Shown here: positions 1 to 12,300 of the stretch, one piece after another
Numbering within the stretch: position 1 is the stretch's first letter
How the letters are laid out: every line of letters begins with the position of its first letter
Made by a program: the position numbers and the translations under genes
Source: Haematococcus lacustris
Lineage: Eukaryota; Chlorophyta; Chlorophyceae; Chlamydomonadales; Haematococcaceae
Length of the DNA stretch: 64,000 nucleotides
Direction of reading: 5' to 3'
Assembly (NCBI GenBank): GCA_030144725.1
Contig: JASKMD010000012.1
Location: 9,154,928-9,218,927 of the forward strand
Notes under the pieces: generated by a model
Database searches by the model: none
Told to the model about the DNA's origin: nothing
The model's input: only the letters and a program-made list of their open reading frames with translations

Positions 1-955
1 AACTGAGCAGTTGCATGTGGCAACTGAGCAGGTGGCAGAGTGCAACTGAGCAGTTGCATGTGGCAACTGAGCAGGTGGCAGAGTACAACTGAGCAGTTGC
101 ATGTGGCAACTGAGCAGGTGGCAGAGTGCAACTGAGCAGTTGCATGTGGCAACTGAGCAGGTGGCAGAGTACAACTGAGCAGTTGCATGTCGCAACTGAG
201 CAGGTGGCAGAGTGCAACTGAGCAGTTGCATGTGACAACTGAGCAGGTGGCAGAGTACAACTGAGCAGTTGCATGTGGCAACTGAGCAGGTGGCAGAGTG
301 CAACTGAGCAGTTGCATGTGGCAACTGAGCAGGTGGCAGAGTACAACTGAGCAGTTGCATGTGGCAATTGAGCAGGTGGCAGAGTACAACTGAGCAGTCG
401 CATGTCGCAACTGAGCAGGTGGCAGAGTGCAACTGAGCAGTTGCATGTGACAACTTAGCAGGTGGCAGAGTACAACTGAGCAGTTGCATGTCGCAACTGA
501 GCAGGTGGCAGAGTGCAACTGAGCAGTTTTATGTGGCAACTGAGCAGGTGGCAGAGTACAACTGAGCAGTTGCATGTGGCAACTGAGCAGGTGGCAGAGT
601 ACAACTGAGCAGTTGCATGTGGCAACTGAGCAGGTGGCAGAGTACAACTGAGCAGTTGCATGTCGCAACTGAGCAGGTGGCAGAGTGCAACTGAGCAGCT
701 GCATGTGGCAGCTGAGCAGGTGGCAGAGTGCAACTGAGCAGCTGCATGTGGCAGCTGAGCAGGTGGCAGAGTACAACTGAGCAGTTGCATGTCGCAACTG
801 AGCAGGTGGCAGAGTGCAACTGAGCAGCTGCATGTGGCAGCTGAGCAGGTGGCAGAGTGCAACTGAGCAGCTGCATGTGGCAATTGAGCAGGTTGCAGAG
901 TGCAACTGAGCAGCTGTCACATGGCAACTGAGCAGGTGGCAGGTGGCAACTGAGC
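1..955. repeat. 43-bp minisatellite, about 22 copies
   Basis: A 43-bp unit made of two half-units, each beginning CAACTGAGCAG, is repeated head to tail from the first base. Variants differ at a few positions (GTGG/GTCG/GTGA after TTGCAT; GAGTG/GAGTA). Because 43 is not a multiple of 3, the minus strand stays open through all three frames and gives Cys/Leu/Ser-rich reading frames that are not believable proteins. The array may extend left of the window. Confidence 0.95.
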
Positions 956-959
956 AGTT

Positions 960-3353
960 GCCATTGCCAGCTGCGAAGGTGACCATGGTAACTGCGCAGG
1001 TGACGCTGCTAATTTGTGTGAGTGTCAGGAAGCTCGCGCAGCCATGTTTGCCGGACTTCGGTGGTGTGCGCCACCGACATGTCGTGCATCGCTAACGGAT
1101 AGCCAAGGACGTAGCTTGCCAGTGTAGCTAACCACGGTCTCTGATTGGGACACATCCGGGGTCACATGTGGCTGCCCGCATCGAAAGACTCCGATGGCAA
1201 TTCCAGTCGACCACTAAACGCGCAGTATCGCATTGCAGCAGACGCAGCAAACGTTACATCAAATGATGGAGTAAATGGGCCGCAGTTGCATGAAGATTAC
1301 CAACCCCATGTTGGGAACGCCTGAGCTGCGGCAACTGGTCAGCATGGGGCCTGACCTATGAAAATAATCACTGCCACCCACCCATCTGCCACTAGGGTAT
1401 AGCCATGCGTATTAGCTCCGAGCCAAATTGCTAATATTAGCTCTTAGTTCCTTTTTCATGCGTTATAATAGTTAATAGCCTGCTGTTTAAGAGACTTAAT
1501 ACCCTCGCCGCATTTTAGAAAAGTGCAGGTCCAAAGTCGTTCATCCCGCATCCTCATACGGTGCTACATCGCCTCCGCCCTTCGCTCTGAAACAAAGTGT
1601 TCCTCCAAAAGTGCGGCTTCGCCGCACAGAATGCAGCCATAGAGCATCATAACTGAACTAAATTAGATAGTGGAAGCGCCCGGAGCGTTTTAGGCACCCA
1701 AAAAATACGGCGGCTGCTGGCTTCGGTCTCGAGCTGTTACGCTCCAGCGCCTCGGCCTTGCGTTTATACGGCATCTAAAAATACTGCTATTATAAGTACT
1801 AATTATTGCTAAAATTAGCACAAGGGGCGTCCGGGGATCGAGAGGTACGGTGTTCAATCCTTGCCAGATGCAGAGTTATCGCTATCTTTCGTGTCTGTCA
1901 AGAGACAGCCCTCCATTTAATAGCTGAAACTTGTTCCCGCAAACTTGCCAGCTGTAAGGGGGCACGTGACGTGTTGGGACTTGACATATACTTCATTGAA
2001 ACTATATGAAAACAACGCAAAAGGGGTTAGCGGTCACTACGGCTCTAAGCCATTCCCAGCTGCCCATGTGTAACGGCGCATCCTTCACGTTGTGTCATTC
2101 CATTTGTCACCCCGTCCAAGCGCTAAGGGGTCTTGACTGTGATTTGTTCGCCGTCGGGCAGCTGTAATTTGTTCGCCGTCGCATGGGGCAGCCCGCGAGC
2201 AAAGACTGCAATGGCTTGCGCTGATGTACAGATGACGCACAATGGTATACAGCTACCAATGTGATAAACGCTACCGAAAACTATGCGGTTTTAAGAGAGT
2301 ACTATGTACTAAGTACGGCCCCATGAGTCCAGGAGGCGGCCTCCGACGGCGCATCATCAACCAAGTGCGTAGGGTCGCAGCGCCGCCAGGCGCAGCCATC
2401 CCGCTAGGAAGCGAACGAAGGCGCTACAAGAATCGGTTGCTAATATTTGCTATTATTTTTTGGCTTGCTATTATTGCTATTACTAATATTAGCAAAGGGG
2501 GGAACCGCCCTATCTGCCACCCATCCATCGCCCAGCATGGCCTTCAGATGCACGTGCAATGTCAACAACCGTTGTTTAGGGGTTGAGCAAGCCTCACAGG
2601 CGAAAGACACAGCTTGGCGCAAATGAACAACCTACTGAGATCCCCGCGATTTGAACCCCTGTGGGAACTTGCTCTTGCCGTCTAATATAAGGTGCGTATT
2701 AGACCCGTATTATAGTAGGTCGTCTAATATGGATTCAATATAGAATGACGCACCCTACACACAGACCTCACCAGCAATGTGGACGGAACATAACAAACAC
2801 AGTAGGTCCACCTGTCACAACGCAGCAGTCACTACTTAACAGGCGGCTCCACCCAACCCAGTGACTTAACCCAGTGACCTAAAGCCCTTGTAGGTGAAGT
2901 GCCTAACACCACGAGCGCTGGTGCGGCGCGTCTGAGTGCCCCCCAGCCCTGCTGCAGCCTGTAGCCTGCGGCCTTTGCCTCCCTTTGCCTAGCTGTAGGG
3001 CTGAGCAGAGGCTGTGTGGCTGACATGCAACCACCCGGGCTGCTGCCCCTTAAGGGCACTGTTTGGGAGTCTGCATCTGTTCTGTCAGGGTGCCTCCTCA
3101 TCACTGCTGCACAGTGGCTTGCGAGCGGCAGCCCCATCATGAGCACGAGGGATGGAAGAGATGGAAGAGATAGGGGCCCTGAGGTAGGCTGAGCAGCGAC
3201 TCGGTGGCTGACATCCTGACTGTTGCCACTCACCCTTGTGGGGCACTGTTTGAGTCGGATTGCCTGAGACTGAAACTGTTGCTACCCCATCGCTGCTGAA
3301 AACTAACTGGCCTGAGGGCTGGCTGCTGCCCCTAGCCTGGTGTTGAGCCAGTG
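960..3353. other. Intergenic stretch without a supported gene
   Basis: Apart from the exon-like fragment at 1294-1345 I see no coding signal here. AT-rich palindromic pieces around GCTAATATTAGC occur near 1420-1445, 1790-1825 and 2437-2500; the last is bounded by inverted TTGCTAATAT / ATATTAGCAA and could be a small MITE or its remains. 2830-3353 should contain the 3' UTR of the minus-strand reductase gene. Short open frames here lack splice context or family features. Confidence 0.5.
1294..1345 (+). pseudogene. Exon-like fragment resembling exon 4 of the SDR gene
   Basis: After a plausible acceptor (GGGCCGCAG) the plus strand reads MKITNPMLGTPELRQLVS in one frame. Exon 4 of the minus-strand reductase at 10276-10367 reads [18 protein letters not shown]. 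The two agree at the nucleotide level over the block ATTACCAACCCCATGTTGGG and then drift. No other reductase exon was found on this strand nearby, so this looks like a lone remnant of a paralog, or the edge of one whose other exons are too diverged to see. Confidence 0.5.
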
Positions 3354-6300
3354 TCATGGTGCGCTGCCTGCTGGCGCCTTGGGCTGAAACTCCTGGCTGG
3401 CATGCACCTTGACCATGCCCAGCGCAGCCATGGCCCTGCACATGTCGCCCACTGTGTGCTCCATTGGAGTGAATGACAGGCCCAGCTCTGTCTGAGCCTT
3501 GGCGCTTGAGAATTGAGGGAAGAAGCCAACGTTGGTCCTGCAAGCATAGGCAGCGGCCAACTACTAACCTGATGCTCGCATCCTCCTTGTCCTCAGAGCC
3601 CGCATGTCCATGCACACGCCCATGCATGCGTATGTCAGCAGGTATGTCACAGGCAGCAGGAGCAGCAGCAGCAGCACAGACCCATTGCTGCCCCATAGCA
3701 AGGGCGCATTCTCAGCACATGGCATTCCATGCCGTGCCACGCCATGCATTGCATGCATGCCTGGATTGACAGATTTACCTTTCAGGCGTGGCACTAGCCT
3801 GGCCTCGCACTAAACCCCAACAACAACCAGGCTGGTCTCACATCAATGCAATGTGTCACTACCAATGCCTCAGCAGCAGCAGCAGCAGCAGCAAGCAACG
3901 TAGAGCAGGGCGTGTGCACATGGAGCAACCTAACCAAAGGCAGGGCCATTAAAGAAAGAAAGACTGTGCCCTCGCTGACGGGCGTAAGTTTAAGGGAAGC
4001 TGGCGCCTCGGGCTTTGCGGTCACCTTGCAATCCAACCCACCAGAGTAGCTTTCTTACGTCGCTAGGTGGGGTTGAACCCATGATCTTTCACTCGTTGTG
4101 GAGTTACCCATTATTTACTGAGCCACCAACCGCACGATGGGGCGCAATAAGGCAGAGCCACGCATGATCACACCCACCTGATGACATCACGGGGCATGCC
4201 AGCCAGAGGGCCAACCAGCCAGACTAGCCACTTGGGCAGCAGCACCTTATACTCGGCCACTGAACGGGGGAACTGGCGGTGCACCTCAGACTGTCCAGCA
4301 GGCGGGGTCAGGGTCAGGGTCAGGGTCAGGGTCAGGGTCAGGGTCAGGGTCAGGGTCAGGGTCAGGGTCAGGGTCAGGGTCAGGGTCAGGGTCAGGGTCA
4401 GGGTCAGGGTCAGGGTCAGGGTCAGGGTCAGGGTCAGGGTCAGGGTCAGGGTCAGGGTCAGGGTCAGGGTCAGGGTCAGGGTCAGGGTCAGGGTCAGGGT
4501 CAGGGTCAGGGTCAGGGTCAGGGTCAGGGTCAGGGTCAGGGTCAGGGTCAGGGTCAGGGTCAGGGTCAGGGTCAGGGTCAGGGTCAGGGTCAGGGTCAGG
4601 GTCAGGCCAGGCTGCGTGAAGGGGGTGGGTAGGTTATGACTACAATGTCGTGGCTGCAAGATCGAACTGCTGCTGCTGGGCTCAGTTGGCTGCTTGGTAG
4701 CCTTCTAAGCGTTAAGCTGTTAGTCTTGATGAGGTGCCCAATGGTCTAGGGGGAACGTGCCACAGGTGTGGGGTTGGCAGTCATCAAGGGTGCGACCGAG
4801 GATGCTTCAACTTGTTTGGAGTAGCTGAGTAAGATTACCCACAGTCAGGCATGTTGTTCCTTGTTGAATAAGTTTTGTTTGTCTGGGTTGGCTGCTGCTG
4901 TTGGTGGAGCTTGTTAGTGGTCATCAGGGTTCGACAATTGGTGATACCTGATCTAAGGCCGCCCTTAACAAGGGTCAGGGTAAACTACGGGGACCCTGTA
5001 CACTGGGTATACTCCCCAAACAATTCGCTGGCATGCTTGGAGAGGGCACGTTAGCTCGATGGAGTCCGTTGGGACTTGTTAATGGTCAATGGGAATGGTC
5101 AATGGTCTGCAGGTACACGCCTTATGAGACCCAGCCGCACCCAGACTAACATACACACGCCCGACTGTGCCATCCAGCAGGCTGTGGACGCTAGCAAGGT
5201 ACGGCCTGGGCCCTACACAACAGCTCTTCCTATGCCGTGAGTAGGGGGTGCCGGCACACGCCAGCTGCAGGTGTGGCTGTCGACGGAAAGCCCTGTATGT
5301 CTCAGCACTGCTACTGATATATGTAATGGATAATCGGCGGGCCGAGTACATTATGCGAAAGTAATGGACGAGTCCGAGGCGATGCGGACATATACACCGA
5401 GGCGCAGCCGAGGTGTATATGGCCGCGGAGACGAGGACGAGTCCATTAGATTCGCGTAATGTGCGAGGTAGAGGCGATTATCTGGTATATCTGAGGTCCG
5501 CGGCCCGTCAAATATGTAATGGATAATCGGCGGGCCGAGTACATTATGCGAAAATAATGGACGAGTCCGAGGCGATGCGGACATACACACCGAGGCGCAG
5601 CCGAGGTGTGTATGGCCGCGGAGACGAGGACGAGTCCATTAGGTTCGCGTAATGTGCGAGGTAAAGGCGATTATCTGGTATATCTGAGGTCCGCGGCCTG
5701 TCAAATATACAAAAGTGCTCCCCGCGGCCCGTCAAATATACAAAAGTGCTCCCCGCGGCCCGTCAATTATACAAAAGCGCGGTCAACGTTAGGTCAAATA
5801 TCTGAAGTTTCTGACAACGAAGTGGCTTAGCAGCAACGACAAAGCCTGCTATCTGTCTATCCGCAACGAGTGCGGCCTGCCCAAAGCCCGAAGCTTCTAG
5901 TCAACATGCCAGACTGGCAATTATAAGTATACATGCCAGCCTGGCAACATGTCCGCTAAGCTACCGCGCTTTGTTTCATTTGCCGCGCTGAGGTTGCAAT
6001 AGTTGCGTAGGCGAGCTTGCGTCGGGTAACTCGCGACTTGCACGTTTCGACGTGCAAGCCTTACATGTAACTAGCACACTCGCGACTTGCGGTACACTTG
6101 CAGAACACGCGGAGCTAGCTGCTCGCCCTTTGCAGCCTTGATATACTCATCCGAGTTATGGAAAATTATTTGATCCTGTATTTTGCATACACCTCAGATA
6201 TACAAAAGTGCTCCCCGCGGCCCGTCAATTATACAAAAGCGCAGTCAACGTTTGGTCAAATATCTGAAGTTTTTGGCGACGAAGTGGCTTAGCAGCAACG

Positions 6301-9300
6301 ACGAAGCGTTCAATCCGTCTATCCGCAGTGAGCGCAGCCTGCCCAGAGCCCGAAGCTTCTAGTCAACATGCCAGGCTGGCAATCATAAGTATACATGCCA
6401 GCCTGGCAACATGTCCGCTAAGCTACCGCGCTTTGTTTCATTTGCCGCGCTGAGGTTGCAATAGTTGCGTAGGCGAGCTTGCGTAGGGTAACTCGCGACT
6501 TGCAGGTTTCGACGTGCAAGTTTTATATGCAACTAGCACACTCGCGACTTGCGGTACACTTGTGGAACACGCGGAGTAAGCTGCTCGCACTTTGCAGCCT
6601 TGATATACTCATCCGAGTTATAAAGAATTATTTGATCCTGTATTTTGCATACACTTCAGATATGCATAGCGACTTGCCTGCAGCTCATGGATGTACTTTG
6701 TGGCGGCGCACAGGATGTACCTATACACCAAGGGGAAGGGCATCAGGCCGTCAGCGCCACCTCCCCTGCAGCTGCCTCATCAACAATCCACCAGCCCCCC
6801 ACCCCTCTCCCACCCATTCTGTCATTGCGAAGACTCAGCTCTCAGCTCTTGGAGCCAGTTGCCTGATCTGGAGCCAGTTGCTTAATTTGGAGCCAGTTGC
6901 CTGATCTAGCACCAGCTGCCTGATCTGGAGCTAGTTGCCTTATCTGGAGCCAGCTGCCTGACCTGGAGCCAGTTGCCTGATCTGATACCAGCTGCCTGAT
7001 CAGGGGCCAGCTGCCTGATCTGGAGCCAGCTGCCTGATCAGGAGCCAGTTGCCTGATCATGCAGTCATTCTCCGTTCTGTGCTTGCCCCTGCTTGCCCAC
7101 CTGCTAGCCTTAGGCCCCCCATGCCAAGTCACCATTCGCCTGTAGCATTACTTATGTGCCCTGCACTTGCCTCTCCCTCTGCCCCTTCTCCTTCTGGCTC
7201 ACCCTCTACTCTCTGTCCAGCCACCTTCTGTCCCTGCCCCTTCCTGCTGCCTTTACTCTCTGTCCAGCCACGTTCTGTCCCTGCCCCTTCCTGCTGCCTC
7301 AAAAGCCATGGCATCAGCGGCGGCTGCCCTCCTGCAGGCATGACCCTGGGCAGCTGCTCCATGCAGCCTGGGCCTGGTCTCACCTGCCCTTAGCAGCAGG
7401 TGTGAAGGCAGCCAGGCAGTGAGCAGCTGCAAGGTCACGCACGTCAACCACCCCTAGCGCAGCCTTGGGCATGGCAAGAGACATCTCCCCCTGCGTGGGC
7501 CACTAGACAGGGATTGTGTTGGAAGGGGAGGAGCTAAATGGAAGGAGCAGTGGCAGAAACAAACAAAGAAAGAAGGAAATAACAACTCTTCCAAAGGACC
7601 GTGAAAGGACATATGATGCGATTTACTAGATAGCCGCCCAAGCTTGGAGGGGGATACTTCCCCTTCACATATTGGGGACACTTGCGTCATTGTGGTTTTG
7701 CGCTTGAGACCTCTTGATTGTAGGAGTCACACATGACCAACTCAGGCACTCACCGCATGCCGGGGCGAGCTGACAGTGGCAGTGGCAGGAGGGTGAAGGG
7801 CTTCGTGGAGGGATGTTGGGGCGGACCAAGGAAGGTGCTTTGAAGTTGGGGTGACGGGGAGGTGGTGAAGGGGGAGGGGGAAGGCGGAGGTGAGGGGGAG
7901 GAGGCGAAGGTGGAGGTACGCTATGAATCGGGTGTGCACCGCCCCAGTATGCCACAAAGCGCCAGGCTGGCATGTAAACTTCAAGCTTTGGGCTCCAGGC
8001 AGGCTTCGTTAGTGGAGCATGGACAAGGCTAACATTGTCTTCAAGGTGTGAAGCCGACTCAATAGTTGCCGATGACCGCGCTTTTGTGAATTTGACCAGA
8101 GCCATTGCAGTTGTTTGTGCCGATGCTGGCACTGACCTGGAGCATGCGGCGCATGAGGGTGACGGACTCGCCATCAGCCCTGCTGGACACAGGCGGGCCC
8201 AGCACCAGCGCCGGGTTCATCACCACCTGCAGGGTCACCGCACACACAATGTTGCGGTGGGCTGGGAGACAACCTGACATCGCCGGCTCATCACCACTTG
8301 CAGGTGCTCAACACACAATGCTGCAGTGGGCCCCAGCGCTGGCTGATCACCACCTGCAGTCTTGAGGTTCACCACCACACACAATGCAGCAGTGGGCTGG
8401 GAGTGTGGATCAGTGGCACACAGTTCGCTGAGCTTATGCCTGCAGCAGGGGTGGGAGGGTTGCTGGTCCACCTTCACTTGTTGGGCTGCAATAGTGATGA
8501 AGAATATGGGATGGGGTATGAGTGCATCCTGAAGACTCCACTCGTCAAACATGTTACCGTGTGATCAACTCAAAACCTCACAGCTTTATCAAGGCCAGGG
8601 TCAGGGCCTGGTTCAGGATTAGGGTCAAGGTCAAGGCCAGGGCCAGGGTAAGGGTCATGGCCAGGGCCAGGGTCAGGGTCAGGGTCAAGGCCAGGGTCAA
8701 GGTTAGGGTCAAGGCCAATCTAGGTTGCCAAAAAGGTCAGGCACCAGGACGCACCAGATCCCAGTGGCTGGCCTTGGCTGCCAGCTGGTGTGCGCGGCGC
8801 TCAGCCATGGTCTTGCTGTAGCTGTAAGGGTTCTCCCACAGGCTGCTGCCGGAGTTCCAGTCCTGAACACAGTGGCAGGCCATAGCACCGGGACTCAGAT
8901 GCAGTAGCAGTACACAGTAAAGTGCCAAATTCAAATAGGCATGTTTTGGCCGTTCTCCCGTTTTTGCCCTCCAATACGCACGCTAGCAGGACAGTAGCAG
9001 GTCGGAGCGTCAGGATGCACCACAGGCAACCTCCTGGAGCAGATACGGAAAGACCCTCCTCTGTTGAAGAAGCAGCAGCAGAAGAAGACTCCGGCGTGGA
9101 AGCCAGCATGCATGAAGGGAGGAGTTTCCGCCTGGGGCCCTCTGTTGAACAGGCCCATGCATGTGTACATGCATGTGTGCATGCCATGTGTTGCCCACGT
9201 GGCAAGTTCGCGGCTGGTCCAAGGTGCCCATTTGTAGCAGCGGTGGCTTGGTTGACAGATGACGCATCCACACAGCATGAAGGGCGCTGGCTGCCTGGTG

Positions 9301-12300
9301 ATGCCCTCACCCCTACCTGACAAAGCAGCGGCGGAGCTATGGGCTGCTCTATTTTGCAACATCTGGCATTTGAATCCAGTCAAACAGTTTCCACTCCACT
9401 TGACTATGCTCAGTGAGGGGAGGAGGGCACTGGCTGTCGAGGGCCTCAAGAGAAACTGCTCCACCAGGAAACTGCTGCCATTAGGGAAACTGCTCCAGCC
9501 TGTCTAGCTGGGTGCGAGAGCAGGGCAACCATGCTAGGACCAACAGACGGCCTAGCTACATGCCAGGCTGCATGGTGCTTCATGGTCGGGCAGCCATTGA
9601 CAGCCCTATAGCGAGGAGGGGGTGGCAGGGTCGAGCTTGGTTTAGTTCAGTGTCACACCTGTTTGAACTCGTGGACTCGCCGCCATGCAAAGGTTAGTGG
9701 TAAGGTCTATACCCCTGAACCTGACCCTAACCCAAACATACACAACACACCTCATGAGCAATAGCCTGCAGACCTCCCTGCCACCTTGATGTTTCCAGCT
9801 GGGCAATGGAGCCTGTCTTGGCTGCAGCTTGTGAGCACGGCCCCGTCACAAGACACACCACAATGCTGAGGCAGCCTTGGCAGGCTGAGGGCTGGGCACT
9901 AGACCATGGCCTGCGCCCACCCGCCCACCCCGTACTCTCACCTCCTCTGTGAAGAAGGTGCCATGGGGTTTGTCGTTGCCTGCATTGTAGACTGCGGCGC
10001 ATGAGGAGGTGAGCACCACGCGCTTCACACTGGGAGAGGCATCAGCGGCACCTGGGCAGCAGGCACCGCAGCAGCCAGGCTGAAATCCAGTGCTGGTGGC
10101 CAGGGTTGACTGCTGCGCGAGTGGAGGCCTGGCATGGTGGGAGTGGGGGCCTGCCCACCCTCCCCTGCCCCTCCCCGCCTCACCCCCCCCGGATTTGCTC
10201 ACCTTACCCACCCCCTCCCTGCCTCACCCCTCCCCTGGCTAGCCTGGCCCTGCCCTGGCCTGCCCCGCAGCTCACTCAAGACGTTTTCTGTGCCCTGCAC
10301 CGCTGGCTCCACCAGGGCCTTGCGCTCGGGCGACCCCAACATGGGGTTGGTAATATGCATGCAAGTACTCTCTCGATACTTCATCGTTTTCGATACACTC
10401 ACGATAAATAAGGCCGACGCGAGGGTGTTTTTTGCATCGGATGGACATTCCGCTCCGATAGAACGATAGAGCGTTGAGTTTAAGGGGGACCTCGCTCTTG
10501 AATGAAGTCCTAACTCGCAGCGGTTGCGAAGATACAACGATCCGCGCGCGAGGTACCCCCCCAAAATAGGGCGGCTGCACAGATGCCGGTTAAATGAGCC
10601 CGGAATCTGTGCAGATGCATGTAGATGCCCTATGGACATACGACATCTGCACAGATGCATCCCTCGACATCTGCACAGCTGCCGACAATGTCGACATCTG
10701 CACAGATGCATCCCTCGACATCTGCACAGTTGTCGACACACTCGACATCTGCACAGATGCATCCCACGACATCTGCACAGCTGTCGACACACTCGACATC
10801 TGCACAGATGCATCCCTCGACATCTGCACAGCTGCCGACAATGTCGACATCTGCACAGCCAAGCATCCCTCGACATCTGCACAGTTGTCGACACAGTCGA
10901 CATCTGCACAGCCAAGCATCCCTCGACATCTGCACAGCTGTCGATACAGTCGACATCTGCACAGATGCATCCCTCGACATCTGCACAGCTGTCGACACAC
11001 TCGACATCTGCACAGCCAAGCATCCCTCGACATCTGCACAGCTGTCGATACAGTCGACATCTGCACAGATGCATCCCTCGACATCTGCACAGCTGTCGAC
11101 ACACTCGACATCTGCACAGCCAAGCATCCCTCGACATCTGCACAGTTGTCGACACAGTCGACATCTGCACAGCCAAGCATCCCTCGACATCTGCACAGCT
11201 GTCGATACAGTCGACAACTGCACAGATGCATTCCTCGACATCTGCACAGCTGTCGGCACACTCGACATCTGCACAGCTTCATCCCTTGACATCTGCACAG
11301 ATGCCAAGTAGTGCAGATGTGCACATGAAGAAAAGGCTTGCATGAAGGTTACGCAAAGGCACCGCGAAGGCAGCAAAGTAACCGCAAAGGAAGCAAGACT
11401 CTTCCAACATAACACGGTATGCCCTAAGGTTACAAAATAACCAGGCTGCATGGAGACCTGCATGAAGGTACCGCGAAGGGAGCAAAGGAACCACGCAAGA
11501 ATCCAGACTGCCCCGCTAAGCTGGCATTAGCAGCCAGGAGCGGCCAGGAGCAGCCAACAAAACCGTCGCCAAAAGCTGCCTATGAGCCGACCAGCCGCAT
11601 AGCATTGGCGACCAGCCATGAAAAGATGCCACCAGGTTAAGCGATAGGATCAAGAGATAGCGACAGAAAACGGAAGGAGATGCAGCGATGCAGCGACACA
11701 GCGATGCAGCGATGCGGCATAAGAAATGCATGAGGTGCAACTAGGACACGCAACTAGGAGACGGAGAGGAAGAGGAGTGGAGGAGCCCGGAGGCGGTCAG
11801 GAGCCATGCAAGAGACGAAGCTGGGTGCACATGAAACAAAGTTGGGTGCACCCACACAAACCCCACCCTAGCTAATGGTGAGTAGTTTATCTTGCAGTCA
11901 TGTGGCTCCAAATACCTTGCCTGACTATTTGCCAACCACTGGATTGCAACCACTGGACTATTTGCCAACCACTTCCCTACACTCAGCCCAGCCCAGCCCA
12001 GCCCAGCCCAGCCCAGCCCAGCCCAGCCCAGCCCAGCCCAGCCCAGCCCAGCCCAGCCCAGCCCAGCCCAGCCCAGCCCAGCCCAGCCCAGCCCAGCCCA
12101 GCCCAGCCCAGCCCAGCCCAGCCCAGCCCAGCCCAGCCCAGCCCAGCCCAGCCCAGCCCAGCCCAGCCCAGCCCAGCCCAGCCCAGCCCAGCCCAGCCCA
12201 GCCCAGCCCAGCCCAGCCCAGCCCAGCCCAGCCCAGCCCAGCCCAGCCCAGCCCAGCCCAGCCCAGCCCAGCCCAGCCCAGCCCAGCCCAGCCCAGCCCA

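Noticed and set aside
455..927. Cys/Leu/Ser-rich minus-strand proteins
   Set aside because: They are three-frame read-through of the 43-bp minisatellite.
2242..2586. 114-aa plus-strand protein
   Set aside because: AT-rich palindromic DNA in the middle of the frame and no recognisable features.
4305..4606. Interstitial telomere repeat
   Set aside because: The unit GGGTCA differs from the algal TTTTAGGG and plant TTTAGGG repeats.
4168..4659. Leu-Thr, Arg-Val and Gly-Gln repeat proteins
   Set aside because: All come from the GGGTCA hexamer array; the only real coding part is exon 11 of the reductase (4178-4290).
5349..5463. Hammerhead-type ribozyme
   Set aside because: GACGAGTCC resembles part of a hammerhead but the conserved CTGANGA and GAAA core elements are not in place; a fold-back element explains the symmetry.
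10199..11463. Large Cys/Asp/Val or His/Ser/Thr repeat proteins on both strands
   Set aside because: They are translations of the compound minisatellite; only 10276-10367 is credible coding sequence.
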